Source: Acidobacteriota bacterium
GTDB lineage: Bacteria > Acidobacteriota > Terriglobia > Bryobacterales > Bryobacteraceae
Length of the DNA stretch: 39,265 bases
Assembly (NCBI GenBank): GCA_016178945.1
Contig: JACOSH010000365.1
Coordinates: 4,427 to 43,691 of the forward strand
Direction of reading: 5' to 3'
In this document: one piece after another, positions 1 through 7,429 of the stretch
Numbering within the stretch: position 1 is the stretch's first letter
Layout of the letters: each line of letters opens with the position of its first letter
Translations under genes and position numbers: made by a program
Notes under the pieces: model-generated
The model's database searches: none
Told to the model about the DNA's origin: nothing
The model's input: only the letters and a program-made list of their open reading frames with translations

Positions 1-2
1 GC

Positions 3-725
3 GGCGACCCCAACTATGTCTACCGGCTCGCGGTGCGCCCGGTCGCGCCGGACTTCGAGTTCTACGCCCTGGGCGCGTCGGCTACCTTCTACCGCGGCGT
101 GACCAACACTCTGCTGGTGCGGGTCCGCCGGCTGGGCGGATGGGACGAGCCGGTCGAAATCTTCGCCGATAACCCGCCCGCCGGCGTTCGCATCGAGAAA
201 CGCGTCGCCGAACCCAGAAACACTCCTACGAAGGACACCTGCGGCAACAACCTGTGGCTGGACGGAACCAACGTGGAGCTGCCCGTCCACGTGGCCGCCG
301 GCGCAGCGCCGGGATCGTATCCGATTCGCCTGCGTGCTCGCGGCAAGAACATCGAGCACGCCGCGACTATCCTGTTCCGCTGGGGCTCGGCTGGCAAGAT
401 CACCGGCCCGGTGTCGGACCAGACGCTGCTGGCGACTGTCACGGACCTGCCGCCGGTTCTGCTCGATCCTCCCGAATCGATCACCTTCAGGCCTGGCAAG
501 CCGGCCCGCCTCCGCGTGCTTGTCAGCCGCTTCGACGATGCGAAAACGCCACTCACCTTCGAACTGGCGGAGCCCTCCACCACACTCATCCTGGAGAACA
601 ACGTGGCGCCGCCCGGCGCCAACCAGCTCGAATTGCGCCTCCTCGCCTCCACCCCGCAAACCGTGCGGCTGCGCGCCGGCCACGCGCTCTCCCCGCCCAT
701 CGAGCTTAAAATGGAGAAAGAATAA
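3..725 (+). CDS. Exported pre-peptidase C-terminal (PPC)-like domain protein, C-terminal part
   Basis: The frame is open from the first bases of the window, so the gene starts outside it; 240 residues are visible. The visible part begins with the phrase GDPNYVYRLAVRP, which resembles the end of PPC-type beta-sandwich domains in exported planctomycete and acidobacterial proteins. It continues with beta-rich, Ig-like stretches (for example PVHVAAGAAPGSYPIRLRA) and no transmembrane segment. The last codon (TAA, 723-725) directly abuts the ATG of the next gene, so the two are almost certainly co-transcribed and translationally coupled. Proteins of this type commonly precede DUF1549/DUF1553 and DUF1501 genes, as here. 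The exact function is unknown; a surface or periplasmic binding role is inference. A GTG at 33 could be mistaken for a start, but the homology-like phrase lies partly upstream of it. Confidence 0.75.
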   Translation, partial: GDPNYVYRLAVRPVAPDFEFYALGASATFYRGVTNTLLVRVRRLGGWDEPVEIFADNPPAGVRIEKRVAEPRNTPTKDTCGNNLWLDGTNVELPVHVAAGAAPGSYPIRLRARGKNIEHAATILFRWGSAGKITGPVSDQTLLATVTDLPPVLLDPPESITFRPGKPARLRVLVSRFDDAKTPLTFELAEPSTTLILENNVAPPGANQLELRLLASTPQTVRLRAGHALSPPIELKMEKE

Positions 726-2867
726 ATGTCTTCTCCTAATCCCTTTTGCCTTTTGCCCTTTGCCTTTTGCCTTTTGCCTTTTTTCCTTTCCGCCGCGGAC
801 CGTCCCCGCCTCAGCTTCGTCAAAGACATCGTCCCCATCTTCACCAAGTCCGGCTGCGCAAACTCCAACTGCCACGGTTCCATCCGCGGGCAAGCCGGAT
901 TCAAGCTCTCCCTTTTCGGCTACGAGCCGGACCTCGACTACGACGCCATCATCAAGGACGGACGCCGTGTGAGCCGGAAGCAGCCCGAAAAGAGTCTCAT
1001 CCTCCAAAAACCGGCTTTCAAAGCGCCGCACGGCGGCGGCCAGCGCTTTCGGGAGGATTCGCTCGAATACGCCGCCATCCTCGACTGGATCCGCGACGGC
1101 GCCACCTACGACAGCGCCGGCTCACCCCGTTTGCAAACCCTGCGAGTCATCCCCGAGGAGCAAACGCTCATCGGGATCGGCGCGAAACTCCAGCTCCGCG
1201 CCAGCGCCACCTACACCGACGGCCAGACTGAAGACGTCACCCGGAAGGTGCAGTACACTCCCAACGACGAGTCGGTCCTGGAAGTTTTCCCGTCCGGCGA
1301 AATCCGCACGCGGCGCGCCGGCGAGACCGCCATCATGGTCCGGACACTCGGCAAGGCGGTGGCGGTCCGCATCGCCGTGGTCGCCAATCCGCCGATGAAG
1401 GACTACCCGGAGGTCTCCGGCAATAACTTCATCGACGAACTGGTCTTTGCCAAGCTGCGGCGTCTCAACATCGTTCCCTCCGCTCGCTCGACGGACCACG
1501 AGTTCCTGCGCCGCGTCTACCTGGATGCGATCGGCGTCCTGCCCACGCTGGAGGATACGGCGGCCTTTCTGGAGTCCCCGGATCCGCACAAGCGCGTCCG
1601 CCTGATCGACCAGCTTCTCCAGCGCCCCGAGTACGCCGAAGTCTGGGCCACCCGCTTCGCCGACCTGTACCGGGTGGGCCTCCTGGATCAGGGTTCGAAG
1701 GGCGCCAGCCTCTTGTACAACTGGCTGCGCCAGGCGGTCCGCGAGGACAAGCCCTACGACTTGATGGCCACGGAATTGATCACCGCTTCGGGCAACCTCT
1801 TCTACAATCCCACCGCGAACTTCTACTACATCACCGAGCGGTCCGAACCGGACGTGATCGCCACCAACATCAGCCAGGTTTTCCTGGGCGTGCGCCTGGA
1901 ATGCGCGCGCTGCCACAATCATCCCTGGGAGAAGTGGACTCAGGACGATTTCTGGGGCTTTTCCGCCTTCTTCGCCCGCATGGGTGTCAAGGACACCTAC
2001 CAGGGCGATGAGAGCCAGATCCTGCTCAAGGATGCGGGCGAAGTGATCCATCCCCGGACCAAAAAGCCAGTCCGGGCCAAGTATCTGGACGGCCCCACCC
2101 AGTCCGAAGGCCCCGATGAGGACATCCGGGAGAACCTGGCCGGCTGGATTACGGCCCCGGACAATCCCTGGTTCGCTCGGGCCCTGGTGAACCGCGTCTG
2201 GAAGCACCATATGGGGCGAGGGCTGGTGGAGCCGGTCGACGATTTCCGGGTCACCAACCCGCCCTCGAACCAGGCCCTGCTCGACGCCCTGGCTCGCGAC
2301 TTCGTCTCCCACGGATACAGCTTGCGCCACCTCGTCCGCCAGATTCTCAACTCGGCCGCCTACCAGTTGTCCAGCGAGCCCAACGACACCAACCGGCAGG
2401 ACGCGATCAACTACTCGCGCTACTACGTGCGGCGCCTCATGGCCGAACAGCTTATGGACGCCCTCGTCCAGATCACCGGCATCCCCGAAAAATATCCCAG
2501 CTTCCGGAAGGGCACCCGCGCGATGGCGCTGCCCGAAGGCGCGCCATCCTATTTCCTGAAGACGTTCGGACGCATGCCGGCGCGCGAAAAAATCTGCGAG
2601 CGCGACGACCAGCCCGATGTCGCTCAGGCCATGCACCTGATCAGCGGCGAGACCTTGCACAACAAGATCACAGCCAGCGGCGGCGCCTTGGACCGCTGGC
2701 TGGCCGATCCGTCGCTCGACGATGACCAGGTCGTCCGCCGTCTCTTCCTGTCCGCCGGGCTTCCGCCACGCCCGCTGCCTCTCTGCGGCGCCTGCGGCCG
2801 ACGGGAGCGCTTGGAGGATGTCCTGTGGGCCATCCTCAATTCCAAGGAGTTCCTGCACAACCACTGA
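726..2867 (+). CDS. DUF1549/DUF1553 exported protein with haem-c-like motifs and Ig-like domain
   Basis: 713 residues. A hydrophobic signal peptide (about residues 5-24) is followed by an unusual CX4CH haem-like motif (C44, C49, H50), the form usual in planctomycete-type cytochromes. A Big_2-like beta domain follows (about 135-220), then DUF1549 (about 230-430) with a second motif CARCH (C393, C396, H397), and DUF1553 from about residue 470 with NPWFARALVNRVWKHHMGRGLVEPVDDF. The start is fixed by GGAG at 713-716, nine bases before the ATG. The DUF1501 gene follows after six bases. These pairs are thought to act in the cell envelope, perhaps in redox or polymer breakdown, but no biochemical role is established. 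Odd points: the signal-peptide core is written in a 7-bp repeat, and residues about 677-695 are cysteine-rich and unlike the rest of the family. Confidence 0.88.
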   Translation: MSSPNPFCLLPFAFCLLPFFLSAADRPRLSFVKDIVPIFTKSGCANSNCHGSIRGQAGFKLSLFGYEPDLDYDAIIKDGRRVSRKQPEKSLILQKPAFKAPHGGGQRFREDSLEYAAILDWIRDGATYDSAGSPRLQTLRVIPEEQTLIGIGAKLQLRASATYTDGQTEDVTRKVQYTPNDESVLEVFPSGEIRTRRAGETAIMVRTLGKAVAVRIAVVANPPMKDYPEVSGNNFIDELVFAKLRRLNIVPSARSTDHEFLRRVYLDAIGVLPTLEDTAAFLESPDPHKRVRLIDQLLQRPEYAEVWATRFADLYRVGLLDQGSKGASLLYNWLRQAVREDKPYDLMATELITASGNLFYNPTANFYYITERSEPDVIATNISQVFLGVRLECARCHNHPWEKWTQDDFWGFSAFFARMGVKDTYQGDESQILLKDAGEVIHPRTKKPVRAKYLDGPTQSEGPDEDIRENLAGWITAPDNPWFARALVNRVWKHHMGRGLVEPVDDFRVTNPPSNQALLDALARDFVSHGYSLRHLVRQILNSAAYQLSSEPNDTNRQDAINYSRYYVRRLMAEQLMDALVQITGIPEKYPSFRKGTRAMALPEGAPSYFLKTFGRMPAREKICERDDQPDVAQAMHLISGETLHNKITASGGALDRWLADPSLDDDQVVRRLFLSAGLPPRPLPLCGACGRRERLEDVLWAILNSKEFLHNH
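743..784 (+). repeat. Heptanucleotide tandem repeat (CTTTTGC)n inside a signal-peptide coding sequence
   Basis: Six consecutive 7-base units can be read: CTTTTGC at 743 and 750, CCTTTGC at 757, CTTTTGC at 764 and 771, and a decayed CTTTTTT at 778. Because 21 bases equal seven codons, the array encodes the repeated peptide PFCLLPF-AFCLLPF, which forms the hydrophobic core of the signal peptide of the DUF1549/DUF1553 protein. Confidence 0.9.
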
Positions 2868-2873
2868 GGCTTT

Positions 2874-4151
2874 ATGTTTGACCGTCGCGCGTTCATCCAG
2901 ATCGGTTCGATCGGAGTCTTCGGCCGGCTCTCCTGGGGCCAAGCTTTGCAACTGCGCGCCCAGTCGCCGGCCCCGGCCAAGCGCGACATCTCCGTCATCC
3001 ATCTGTGGCTCACCGGCGGCATGAGCCAGCTCGACACCTTCGACCCCAAGCCCGAAGCCGACTCCCGCTACCGCAGCCTGTTCAAGCCCATCGCCACTAG
3101 GGTCGCCGGCCTCCAGGTTTCCGAGCATCTCCCCCTCACGGCCCGCCAGGCCGATAAGTACGTGGTCATCCGCTCCCTGAATCACAAGAACGCGGCGCAT
3201 GAGGCGGCGTGCACGCTTATCCTGAGCGGCCACGAGCCGCTGGCTACGCTGCAGGTCCCCTCGGTGCAGTCGGTGGTATCCAAGGAACTGGGACCGCGCG
3301 GCGAATTGCCTCCGGTGGTCTCGATTCCCGGCGCGACCGGCAGTTGGGAGAAGGCCGGCTTCATCGGGCCGCGCTACAATCCCTTCAACGCGGGCAATCC
3401 CAATCAGGAGAACTACAAGGTCCAGGACATGGACCTGCCCATGGGCATCGATTGGGCGCGCGTCGACCGGCGCCGGTCGCTCCTGGCCCTGGTCGACGAA
3501 AAGTTCCGGCGCATCGACACCACCGGCATCGCCGAAAGCATGGATTCCTACTATCAGACCGCTTTCAACCTGATGCGCTCGGAGAAGGCCAAGCAGGCTT
3601 TCCAGATCGACGCCGAGCCCGAAGCGCTGCGCGAAAAATATGGCCGCACCTCGCTCGGCCAGGGAGCGCTGCTCGCCCGGCGGCTGGTGGAAGCGGGCGT
3701 GCGCTTCGTGACGGTCTCGCGCGGCTTCAACACCTGGGATCACCACAACAACATCTTCCCCACCCTGGCCAACGACTTCCTCCCCGAGCTGGACCGGGCC
3801 TACGCCGCGCTGCTCGAAGACCTCCACCAGCGCGGTCTGCTCGAAACCACGCTGGTCATCCTCACCGGCGAATTCGGCCGCACTCCGGAGATCAACGTCA
3901 ACGCGGGCCGCGACCACTGGCCCAACGCCTTTTCGATGACCATCGCCGGCGCGGGCATCGCGGGCGGCCGCGTCTGGGGCTCGACCGACGAGCGCGGCAT
4001 GTTCGTCAAGGATCAGCCGGTCGCGGTCCCCGACCTGGTGGCCACCATCTACCACAAGCTGGGCATCGACTACGAAAAAGAGTACCTGAGCAACATCGGC
4101 CGCCCCGTCAAGCTGGCCGACAAGGGGAAACCCCTGGCCTTCCTGGTGTGA
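2874..4151 (+). CDS. DUF1501 family exported protein
   Basis: 425 residues. The N-terminus MFDRRAFIQIG carries a twin-arginine-like motif, as is usual for DUF1501 proteins, so export by Tat is likely. Family hallmarks are the early HLWLTGGMSQLDTFDPKP segment, HEAACTLILSGHEP near residue 115, and the late TGEFGRTPEIN...GRDHWP segment (about residues 330-355). The fold is related to the alkaline phosphatase/sulfatase superfamily (family knowledge), but substrates are not known. It lies six bases after the DUF1549/DUF1553 gene, and such pairs are strongly conserved as neighbours, which suggests that the two work together in the envelope. A different DUF1501 gene lies at 33644-35107. The gene ends 47 bases from a convergent methyltransferase gene. 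Confidence 0.9.
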   Translation: MFDRRAFIQIGSIGVFGRLSWGQALQLRAQSPAPAKRDISVIHLWLTGGMSQLDTFDPKPEADSRYRSLFKPIATRVAGLQVSEHLPLTARQADKYVVIRSLNHKNAAHEAACTLILSGHEPLATLQVPSVQSVVSKELGPRGELPPVVSIPGATGSWEKAGFIGPRYNPFNAGNPNQENYKVQDMDLPMGIDWARVDRRRSLLALVDEKFRRIDTTGIAESMDSYYQTAFNLMRSEKAKQAFQIDAEPEALREKYGRTSLGQGALLARRLVEAGVRFVTVSRGFNTWDHHNNIFPTLANDFLPELDRAYAALLEDLHQRGLLETTLVILTGEFGRTPEINVNAGRDHWPNAFSMTIAGAGIAGGRVWGSTDERGMFVKDQPVAVPDLVATIYHKLGIDYEKEYLSNIGRPVKLADKGKPLAFLV

Positions 4152-4198
4152 CGGCGCGTCCAATCCATGCCCGCCGAGCCGGCGAAGGCGGCCCGGAC

Positions 4199-4855
4199 TC
4201 AAAGTTTCGAAGCAAGGCCGGCCGCTCCGCCCCGTCCCTTGGTAGCGAGGGCGAAACGGACCTCTCGGGCCGCGTCTTCCCGGTCAACAATCCTTACGCT
4301 GCGAAAGCCCGCTGACAAGAGCATCTGGTGGATCTGTTCCGCCGGGCGGAACGTGTAGACTGAAGCGGGGAAGTCCCGCCGCGCCTGCTCGCTCTCGGGC
4401 CGGAAGCCCAGCACGAATCGTCCACCGTCTTTGAGAACTCGCCGCACTTCCTGCATGTGGGAAATGGGCGCGGTCCAAAAGTACACCGGGTGGACGGAGA
4501 ATGCTACCTCAAAGGACTCGTCCTCAAAGGGCAGGTGCAGGCTGTCTCCTTGGCGAAGGTCCACGAGCCCTCTGTCAACCAGGGCCTGATTGCGGCGTCT
4601 CGCCATATCCAGCATGGACGGGGAGGCATCGACTCCGGCGACCAGTCCTCCGCGCGTTAGCTTGGCGGCGGCAGTGATGGAGCGCCCATGGCCGAATCCG
4701 ATCTCCAGGACGCGATCGCCGGGGCGGATCTCGAGCAGCTCCAGGGCAGCTTCGTTTTCCCTGCTCGTCTCCCAAGCCATGAAGGCTGCCAGGAGACGCC
4801 CAAGCCATCCCTCAGGCCGACGGCCCAGGCGTGCGACGCACTCAGGCCGGCGCAT
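4199..4855 (-). CDS. Class I SAM-dependent methyltransferase
   Basis: 218 residues, a soluble Rossmann-fold methyltransferase of the Methyltransf_11/25 type. SAM-binding motif I is VLEIGFGHG (residues 49-57), followed by the acidic end of strand beta-2 (GVDAS) and the motif region LRQGDSLHLPFEDESFEVAFSV. A short helical N-terminus (MAWETSRENEAALELL) precedes the core. The ATG lies 14 bases inside the end of the upstream 75-aa gene, so it is the third gene of a TetR-controlled operon. The methyl acceptor cannot be told from sequence; small molecules or quinone/lipid-like substrates are common in this family. The context, a repressor plus a tiny membrane protein, would fit inducible detoxification or membrane modification (inference). 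Confidence 0.88.
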   Translation of the reverse strand: MRRPECVARLGRRPEGWLGRLLAAFMAWETSRENEAALELLEIRPGDRVLEIGFGHGRSITAAAKLTRGGLVAGVDASPSMLDMARRRNQALVDRGLVDLRQGDSLHLPFEDESFEVAFSVHPVYFWTAPISHMQEVRRVLKDGGRFVLGFRPESEQARRDFPASVYTFRPAEQIHQMLLSAGFRSVRIVDREDAAREVRFALATKGRGGAAGLASKL

Positions 4856-5069
4856 CGCTCTTCCCTTGCGACCGGTCGCATGATCGGCTTCGGAGGACGG
4901 TTCGAACGCCGGCCAAGTAGGTCAGGCACGCTCCCAATACCGTCGTGCCGAAACCTACGCTTTGCTCGTTAATGCCGGCGATGCAGCTCCTGGGTATGAC
5001 GAACCCGTAGCCAATCACCAGCGTCGGAAGTACGAATCCCAATAATGGGAAGAAGTGCCGTAACTTCAT
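4842..5069 (-). CDS. Small 75-aa membrane protein, middle gene of TetR operon
   Basis: A 75-residue protein starting MKLRHFFPLLGFVLPTLVIG, with two probable transmembrane helices (about residues 5-28 and 38-57) separated by a short loop with IPRSCIAGINEQ, then a basic, cysteine-containing tail. The start is set by the ATGA overlap with the tetR stop codon (5066-5069). Its end overlaps the methyltransferase start by 14 bases. Both overlaps argue that it is real and translated in a coupled way. A longer open frame in the same register continues upstream, but it only shadows tetR. I do not recognise a family. It could be a membrane target or partner of the methyltransferase or a small stress protein. 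Confidence 0.75.
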   Translation of the reverse strand: MKLRHFFPLLGFVLPTLVIGYGFVIPRSCIAGINEQSVGFGTTVLGACLTYLAGVRTVLRSRSCDRSQGKSDAPA

Positions 5070-5788
5070 AGTTTCAATCCTGATGCCCGCCTTCCCTCCG
5101 GCAGCGCATAGGCGTGGACGATCGCGTCCACGACCACTTCCTCGGCGACTGACTCGGCAACCGCGCCCGGGTGCGGGTCCATCCGGCAATGCATCGCAAA
5201 TGCGGCCACCAATTCGAGGATGAGGCGAGCCGCGGCCGCCGGGTCCGGCGCTTTGCGGAGTCGCCGCGCCGACATCCGGCGCCGCAGGTAGCTCGCAAGT
5301 TGGCCGAGCAGGCGTAGCCGGTGATCGCCAAACCATAATTCCCCGAGAGCCGGCCAATCCGCGGCGCAGCGCTCCAGGAGCTGGAGAGCAAGCCAGTGTT
5401 GCGAGGTCTTGCGGTAGAGCTCCCGGACGACGGTCTCCAGCTCGCGCTTGGGATCTCGCGCAGGCGCTCCGTACGCCTTCTCAAGCGCCGGAAACTTCAC
5501 CTCCCTTTCGAGAGAGACCTTGATGAATTCGAAAGTGCTGCCACTGGCTGGGGTCTTGATGGGGAAGTCCCCGGTGTTAGCAAGGAACTCCGGCGCTATT
5601 GCGGCCCGGATGACCAGATCGAAAAGCGCCTCCTTGCTTTCCACGTAGAGGTAGATTGTGCCCGGCGCCACCCCAATGGCGGTCGCAACGTCCGCGACCT
5701 GCGCCTGCCGGTAGCCTTTGGCCAGAAACACGGTGGCGGCCCCCTGGACAAGTTCGCGTAGCCGGTTTGGGTTGCGCTGGCGGGCCAT
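5066..5788 (-). CDS. TetR/AcrR family transcriptional repressor
   Basis: 240 residues. The N-terminal helix-turn-helix (about residues 10-55) is typical of TetR: LVQGAATVFLAKGYRQAQVADVATAIGVAPGTIYLYVESKEALFD, read in segments. The C-terminal half is the variable ligand-binding domain. The gene is first in an operon with a 75-aa membrane protein (ATGA overlap) and a methyltransferase. A strong promoter and a 15-bp palindrome lie directly upstream of the ATG, which points to autorepression of the whole operon, relieved by an unknown small molecule. The ATG at 5786-5788 has no obvious Shine-Dalgarno; the predicted transcript has a very short leader. Confidence 0.92.
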   Translation of the reverse strand: MARQRNPNRLRELVQGAATVFLAKGYRQAQVADVATAIGVAPGTIYLYVESKEALFDLVIRAAIAPEFLANTGDFPIKTPASGSTFEFIKVSLEREVKFPALEKAYGAPARDPKRELETVVRELYRKTSQHWLALQLLERCAADWPALGELWFGDHRLRLLGQLASYLRRRMSARRLRKAPDPAAAARLILELVAAFAMHCRMDPHPGAVAESVAEEVVVDAIVHAYALPEGRRASGLKL

Positions 5789-5793
5789 CTGTA

Positions 5794-5808
5794 AATGAGT
5801 GACTCATT
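5794..5808 (-). promoter_or_regulatory. Palindromic operator, probably for the adjacent TetR repressor
   Basis: A perfect inverted repeat, AATGAGT-G-ACTCATT, lies 6 to 20 bases upstream of the tetR start codon and just downstream of the -10 box. A further half-site-like ATTCATTTA overlaps the -10. The position, at the expected transcription start, is what an autorepressor operator would show. Binding by this TetR is inferred, not shown. Confidence 0.7.
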
Positions 5809-5810
5809 CA

Positions 5811-5839
5811 TTTATATCAAACTTCGCGGGGGATGTCAA
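5811..5839 (-). promoter_or_regulatory. Sigma70-like promoter of the TetR operon
   Basis: On the minus strand a consensus -35 TTGACA (5839-5834) is followed after 17 bases by TATAAA (5816-5811). Transcription would start near 5804, about 16 bases before the tetR ATG and inside the palindromic operator. Confidence 0.8.
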
Positions 5840-5983
5840 GATCCTGGCCGTGAGGAGCCAAAGGTCCCCGTGTCCGCCGGGCGAGCCGTTTCGCCGGGAA
5901 CGGCGCCTCCGGAGGGATCGGGCCAAGAATTGGGGGGAGCCGGCAGGGCAGGGCAAGAGGGTGGCCTGGTGGCGGCCTGGCCC

Positions 5984-6011
5984 TTGACAAGCCCTCCGGC
6001 ATGATTACAAT
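5984..6011 (+). promoter_or_regulatory. Sigma70-like promoter of the 46-aa ribbon protein gene
   Basis: TTGACA at 5984-5989 and TACAAT at 6006-6011 are separated by 16 bases. The predicted start near 6018 lies ten bases before the ATG at 6028 and rules out the in-frame ATG at 6001 as a start. The rest of the 240-base gap between tetR and this gene (5809-5983) is GC-rich and shows nothing else I can name. Confidence 0.65.
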
Positions 6012-6027
6012 ATTTCGTATCTCGCTT

Positions 6028-6168
6028 ATGCAACCCGCTTGTGAGCACAAACGCACGGTGATCCTGGCCCGGCGCGAGGGGGTCGATTATCTGGAGTGCC
6101 TGGACTGCCGTCTGGTTTTTGAAGCCGAAGATCTGGAGCCGGTTTCCGCCGATGAGGAGGAGGGCTAG
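6028..6168 (+). CDS. 46-aa metal-ribbon-like small protein
   Basis: A 46-residue acidic protein beginning MQPACEHKRTVILARREG and ending in SADEEEG. The pair CEH (residues 5-7) and CLDC (about residues 24-27) would give a four-ligand zinc or iron site in a tiny beta-hairpin. The phrase VDYLECLDCRLVFEAEDLE reads like the small zinc-ribbon proteins I associate with Acidobacteriota genomes (recollection, not searched). It has its own promoter just upstream and stops nine bases before the convergent end of the acyl-CoA dehydrogenase gene. Too short for ordinary gene calling, but codon use, promoter and motif agree. Function unknown. Confidence 0.7.
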   Translation: MQPACEHKRTVILARREGVDYLECLDCRLVFEAEDLEPVSADEEEG

Positions 6169-6177
6169 GAGCCCGGG

Positions 6178-7380
6178 TCAGGCCCACTTCTTCAGTTCCA
6201 GCTTCGCGATCGCCTCCCGGTGCACTTCATCCGGTCCGTCCGCCAGCCTGAGCGTGCGCGAATTGGCCCACATGGCCGCCAGCGGGAAGTCCTGGCAAAC
6301 CCCGGCGCCGCCATGCGCCTGGATCGCCCGATCGATGACCCGCAGCGCCATATTCGGCGCCACCACCTTGATCATGGCGATCTCGGCGCGCGCTTGCTTG
6401 TTGCCGACCGTGTCCATCATGTGGGCGGCCTTGAGAGTCAGCAGCCGGGCCTGGTCGATCTCGATGCGGGACGCCGCGATATCGGCCAGGATCGTGCCCT
6501 GCTCAGCCAGCGTTCTTCCGAATGCCACGCGCTGCTTGACGCGCTTGCACATCAGCTCCAGCGCCCGCTCGGCCTGGCCGATCAGCCGCATGCAGTGATG
6601 GATGCGGCCCGGGCCCAGGCGTCCCTGGGCGATCTCGAATCCCCGGCCCTCGCCCAGTAGGATGTTCGACGCCGGCACCCGCACGTTGTCGTAGCTGACT
6701 TCGGCGTGACCATGCGGCGCGTGGTCGTAGCCGAACACCGTGAGCATGCGCCGGATGGTGACGCCCGGAGCGTCCATGGGGACCAGAATCATGGACTGCT
6801 GCTTGTGCCGCGCGGCCGCGGGGTCCGTCTTGCCCATGAAGATGGCGATCTTGCAGCGCGGATCGCCCGCGCCCGAGCTCCACCACTTCAGGCCGTTGAG
6901 GACATAATGGTCGCCGTCGCGGACGATGCTGGACTGAATGTTGGTGGCGTCGGAAGAGGCTACGGCAGGCTCCGTCATGGCATAGCAGGAGCGGATCCTG
7001 CCCTCCAGCAGCGGCTTCAGCCAGCGTTCCTTGTGCTCGGCGGACCCATACCGCTCCAGCACTTCCATGTTGCCCGTGTCCGGCGCCGAGCAGTTGAACG
7101 CCTCCGGCGCCATGGCCGAGCGGCCCATGATCTCGCACAGCGGCGCATATTCCAGGTTGGTGAGCCCGGCCCCGTATTCGCTTTCAGGAAGGAACAGGTT
7201 CCACAGACCCGCGGCGCGCGCCTTGGGTTTTAACTCCTCGATCACGGGAACCGGCTGCCAGCGGTCACCTTCGCCGATCTGCCGCTCCCACACCGCTTCG
7301 TTCGGATAGATGTGCTCGTCCATGAACGCCCGCAGGCGTTGCTGGAGCTCTTTGACCTTGGGAGAGTATTCAAAGTCCAT
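6178..7380 (-). CDS. Acyl-CoA dehydrogenase (ACAD10/11-like)
   Basis: 400 residues from [16 protein letters not shown]. It has the three-part acyl-CoA dehydrogenase fold: an N-terminal helical domain, a middle beta domain with [18 protein letters not shown] (FAD/substrate contacts), and a C-terminal helical domain with [35 protein letters not shown]. In place of the usual YEGT with its catalytic Glu there is ADGP, the ACAD10/11-like arrangement, in which an Asp is thought to be the base. The reaction is FAD-dependent alpha,beta-dehydrogenation of an acyl-CoA, cytoplasmic, feeding electrons to ETF; chain length is unknown. An upstream in-frame start at 7419 exists but falls in the promoter region of the divergent gene. 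The gene stands alone, divergent from the PQQ-cytochrome gene. Confidence 0.92.
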   Translation of the reverse strand: MDFEYSPKVKELQQRLRAFMDEHIYPNEAVWERQIGEGDRWQPVPVIEELKPKARAAGLWNLFLPESEYGAGLTNLEYAPLCEIMGRSAMAPEAFNCSAPDTGNMEVLERYGSAEHKERWLKPLLEGRIRSCYAMTEPAVASSDATNIQSSIVRDGDHYVLNGLKWWSSGAGDPRCKIAIFMGKTDPAAARHKQQSMILVPMDAPGVTIRRMLTVFGYDHAPHGHAEVSYDNVRVPASNILLGEGRGFEIAQGRLGPGRIHHCMRLIGQAERALELMCKRVKQRVAFGRTLAEQGTILADIAASRIEIDQARLLTLKAAHMMDTVGNKQARAEIAMIKVVAPNMALRVIDRAIQAHGGAGVCQDFPLAAMWANSRTLRLADGPDEVHREAIAKLELKKWA

Positions 7381-7429
7381 GGGTATCGAAACGGTGAGTA
7401 TATCATCAGCGGTATACAATCATCTGGAT
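7381..7429. promoter_or_regulatory. Short divergent promoter region
   Basis: Only 49 bases separate two divergent genes. TACAAT at 7415-7420 could be the -10 of the rightward PQQ-cytochrome gene and TATACT (minus strand, 7402-7397) that of the leftward acyl-CoA dehydrogenase gene. Neither has a good -35 match, so both assignments are tentative. Confidence 0.35.

Noticed and set aside
4152-4198. Terminator hairpin between the first DUF1501 gene and the methyltransferase gene
   Set aside because: Only short, imperfect GC-rich pairings without a T-tract could be found, which is expected by chance in this composition.
1122-4202. A 1026-codon open frame on the minus strand across the DUF1549/DUF1553 and DUF1501 genes
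   Set aside because: It is antisense to two well-recognised families in GC-rich DNA; its composition is low-complexity and it has no recognisable motif or start signal.
6001-6030. ATG at 6001 as start of the small ribbon protein
   Set aside because: It lies between the -35 and -10 boxes of the gene's own promoter; the ATG at 6028 is the first one in the predicted transcript.
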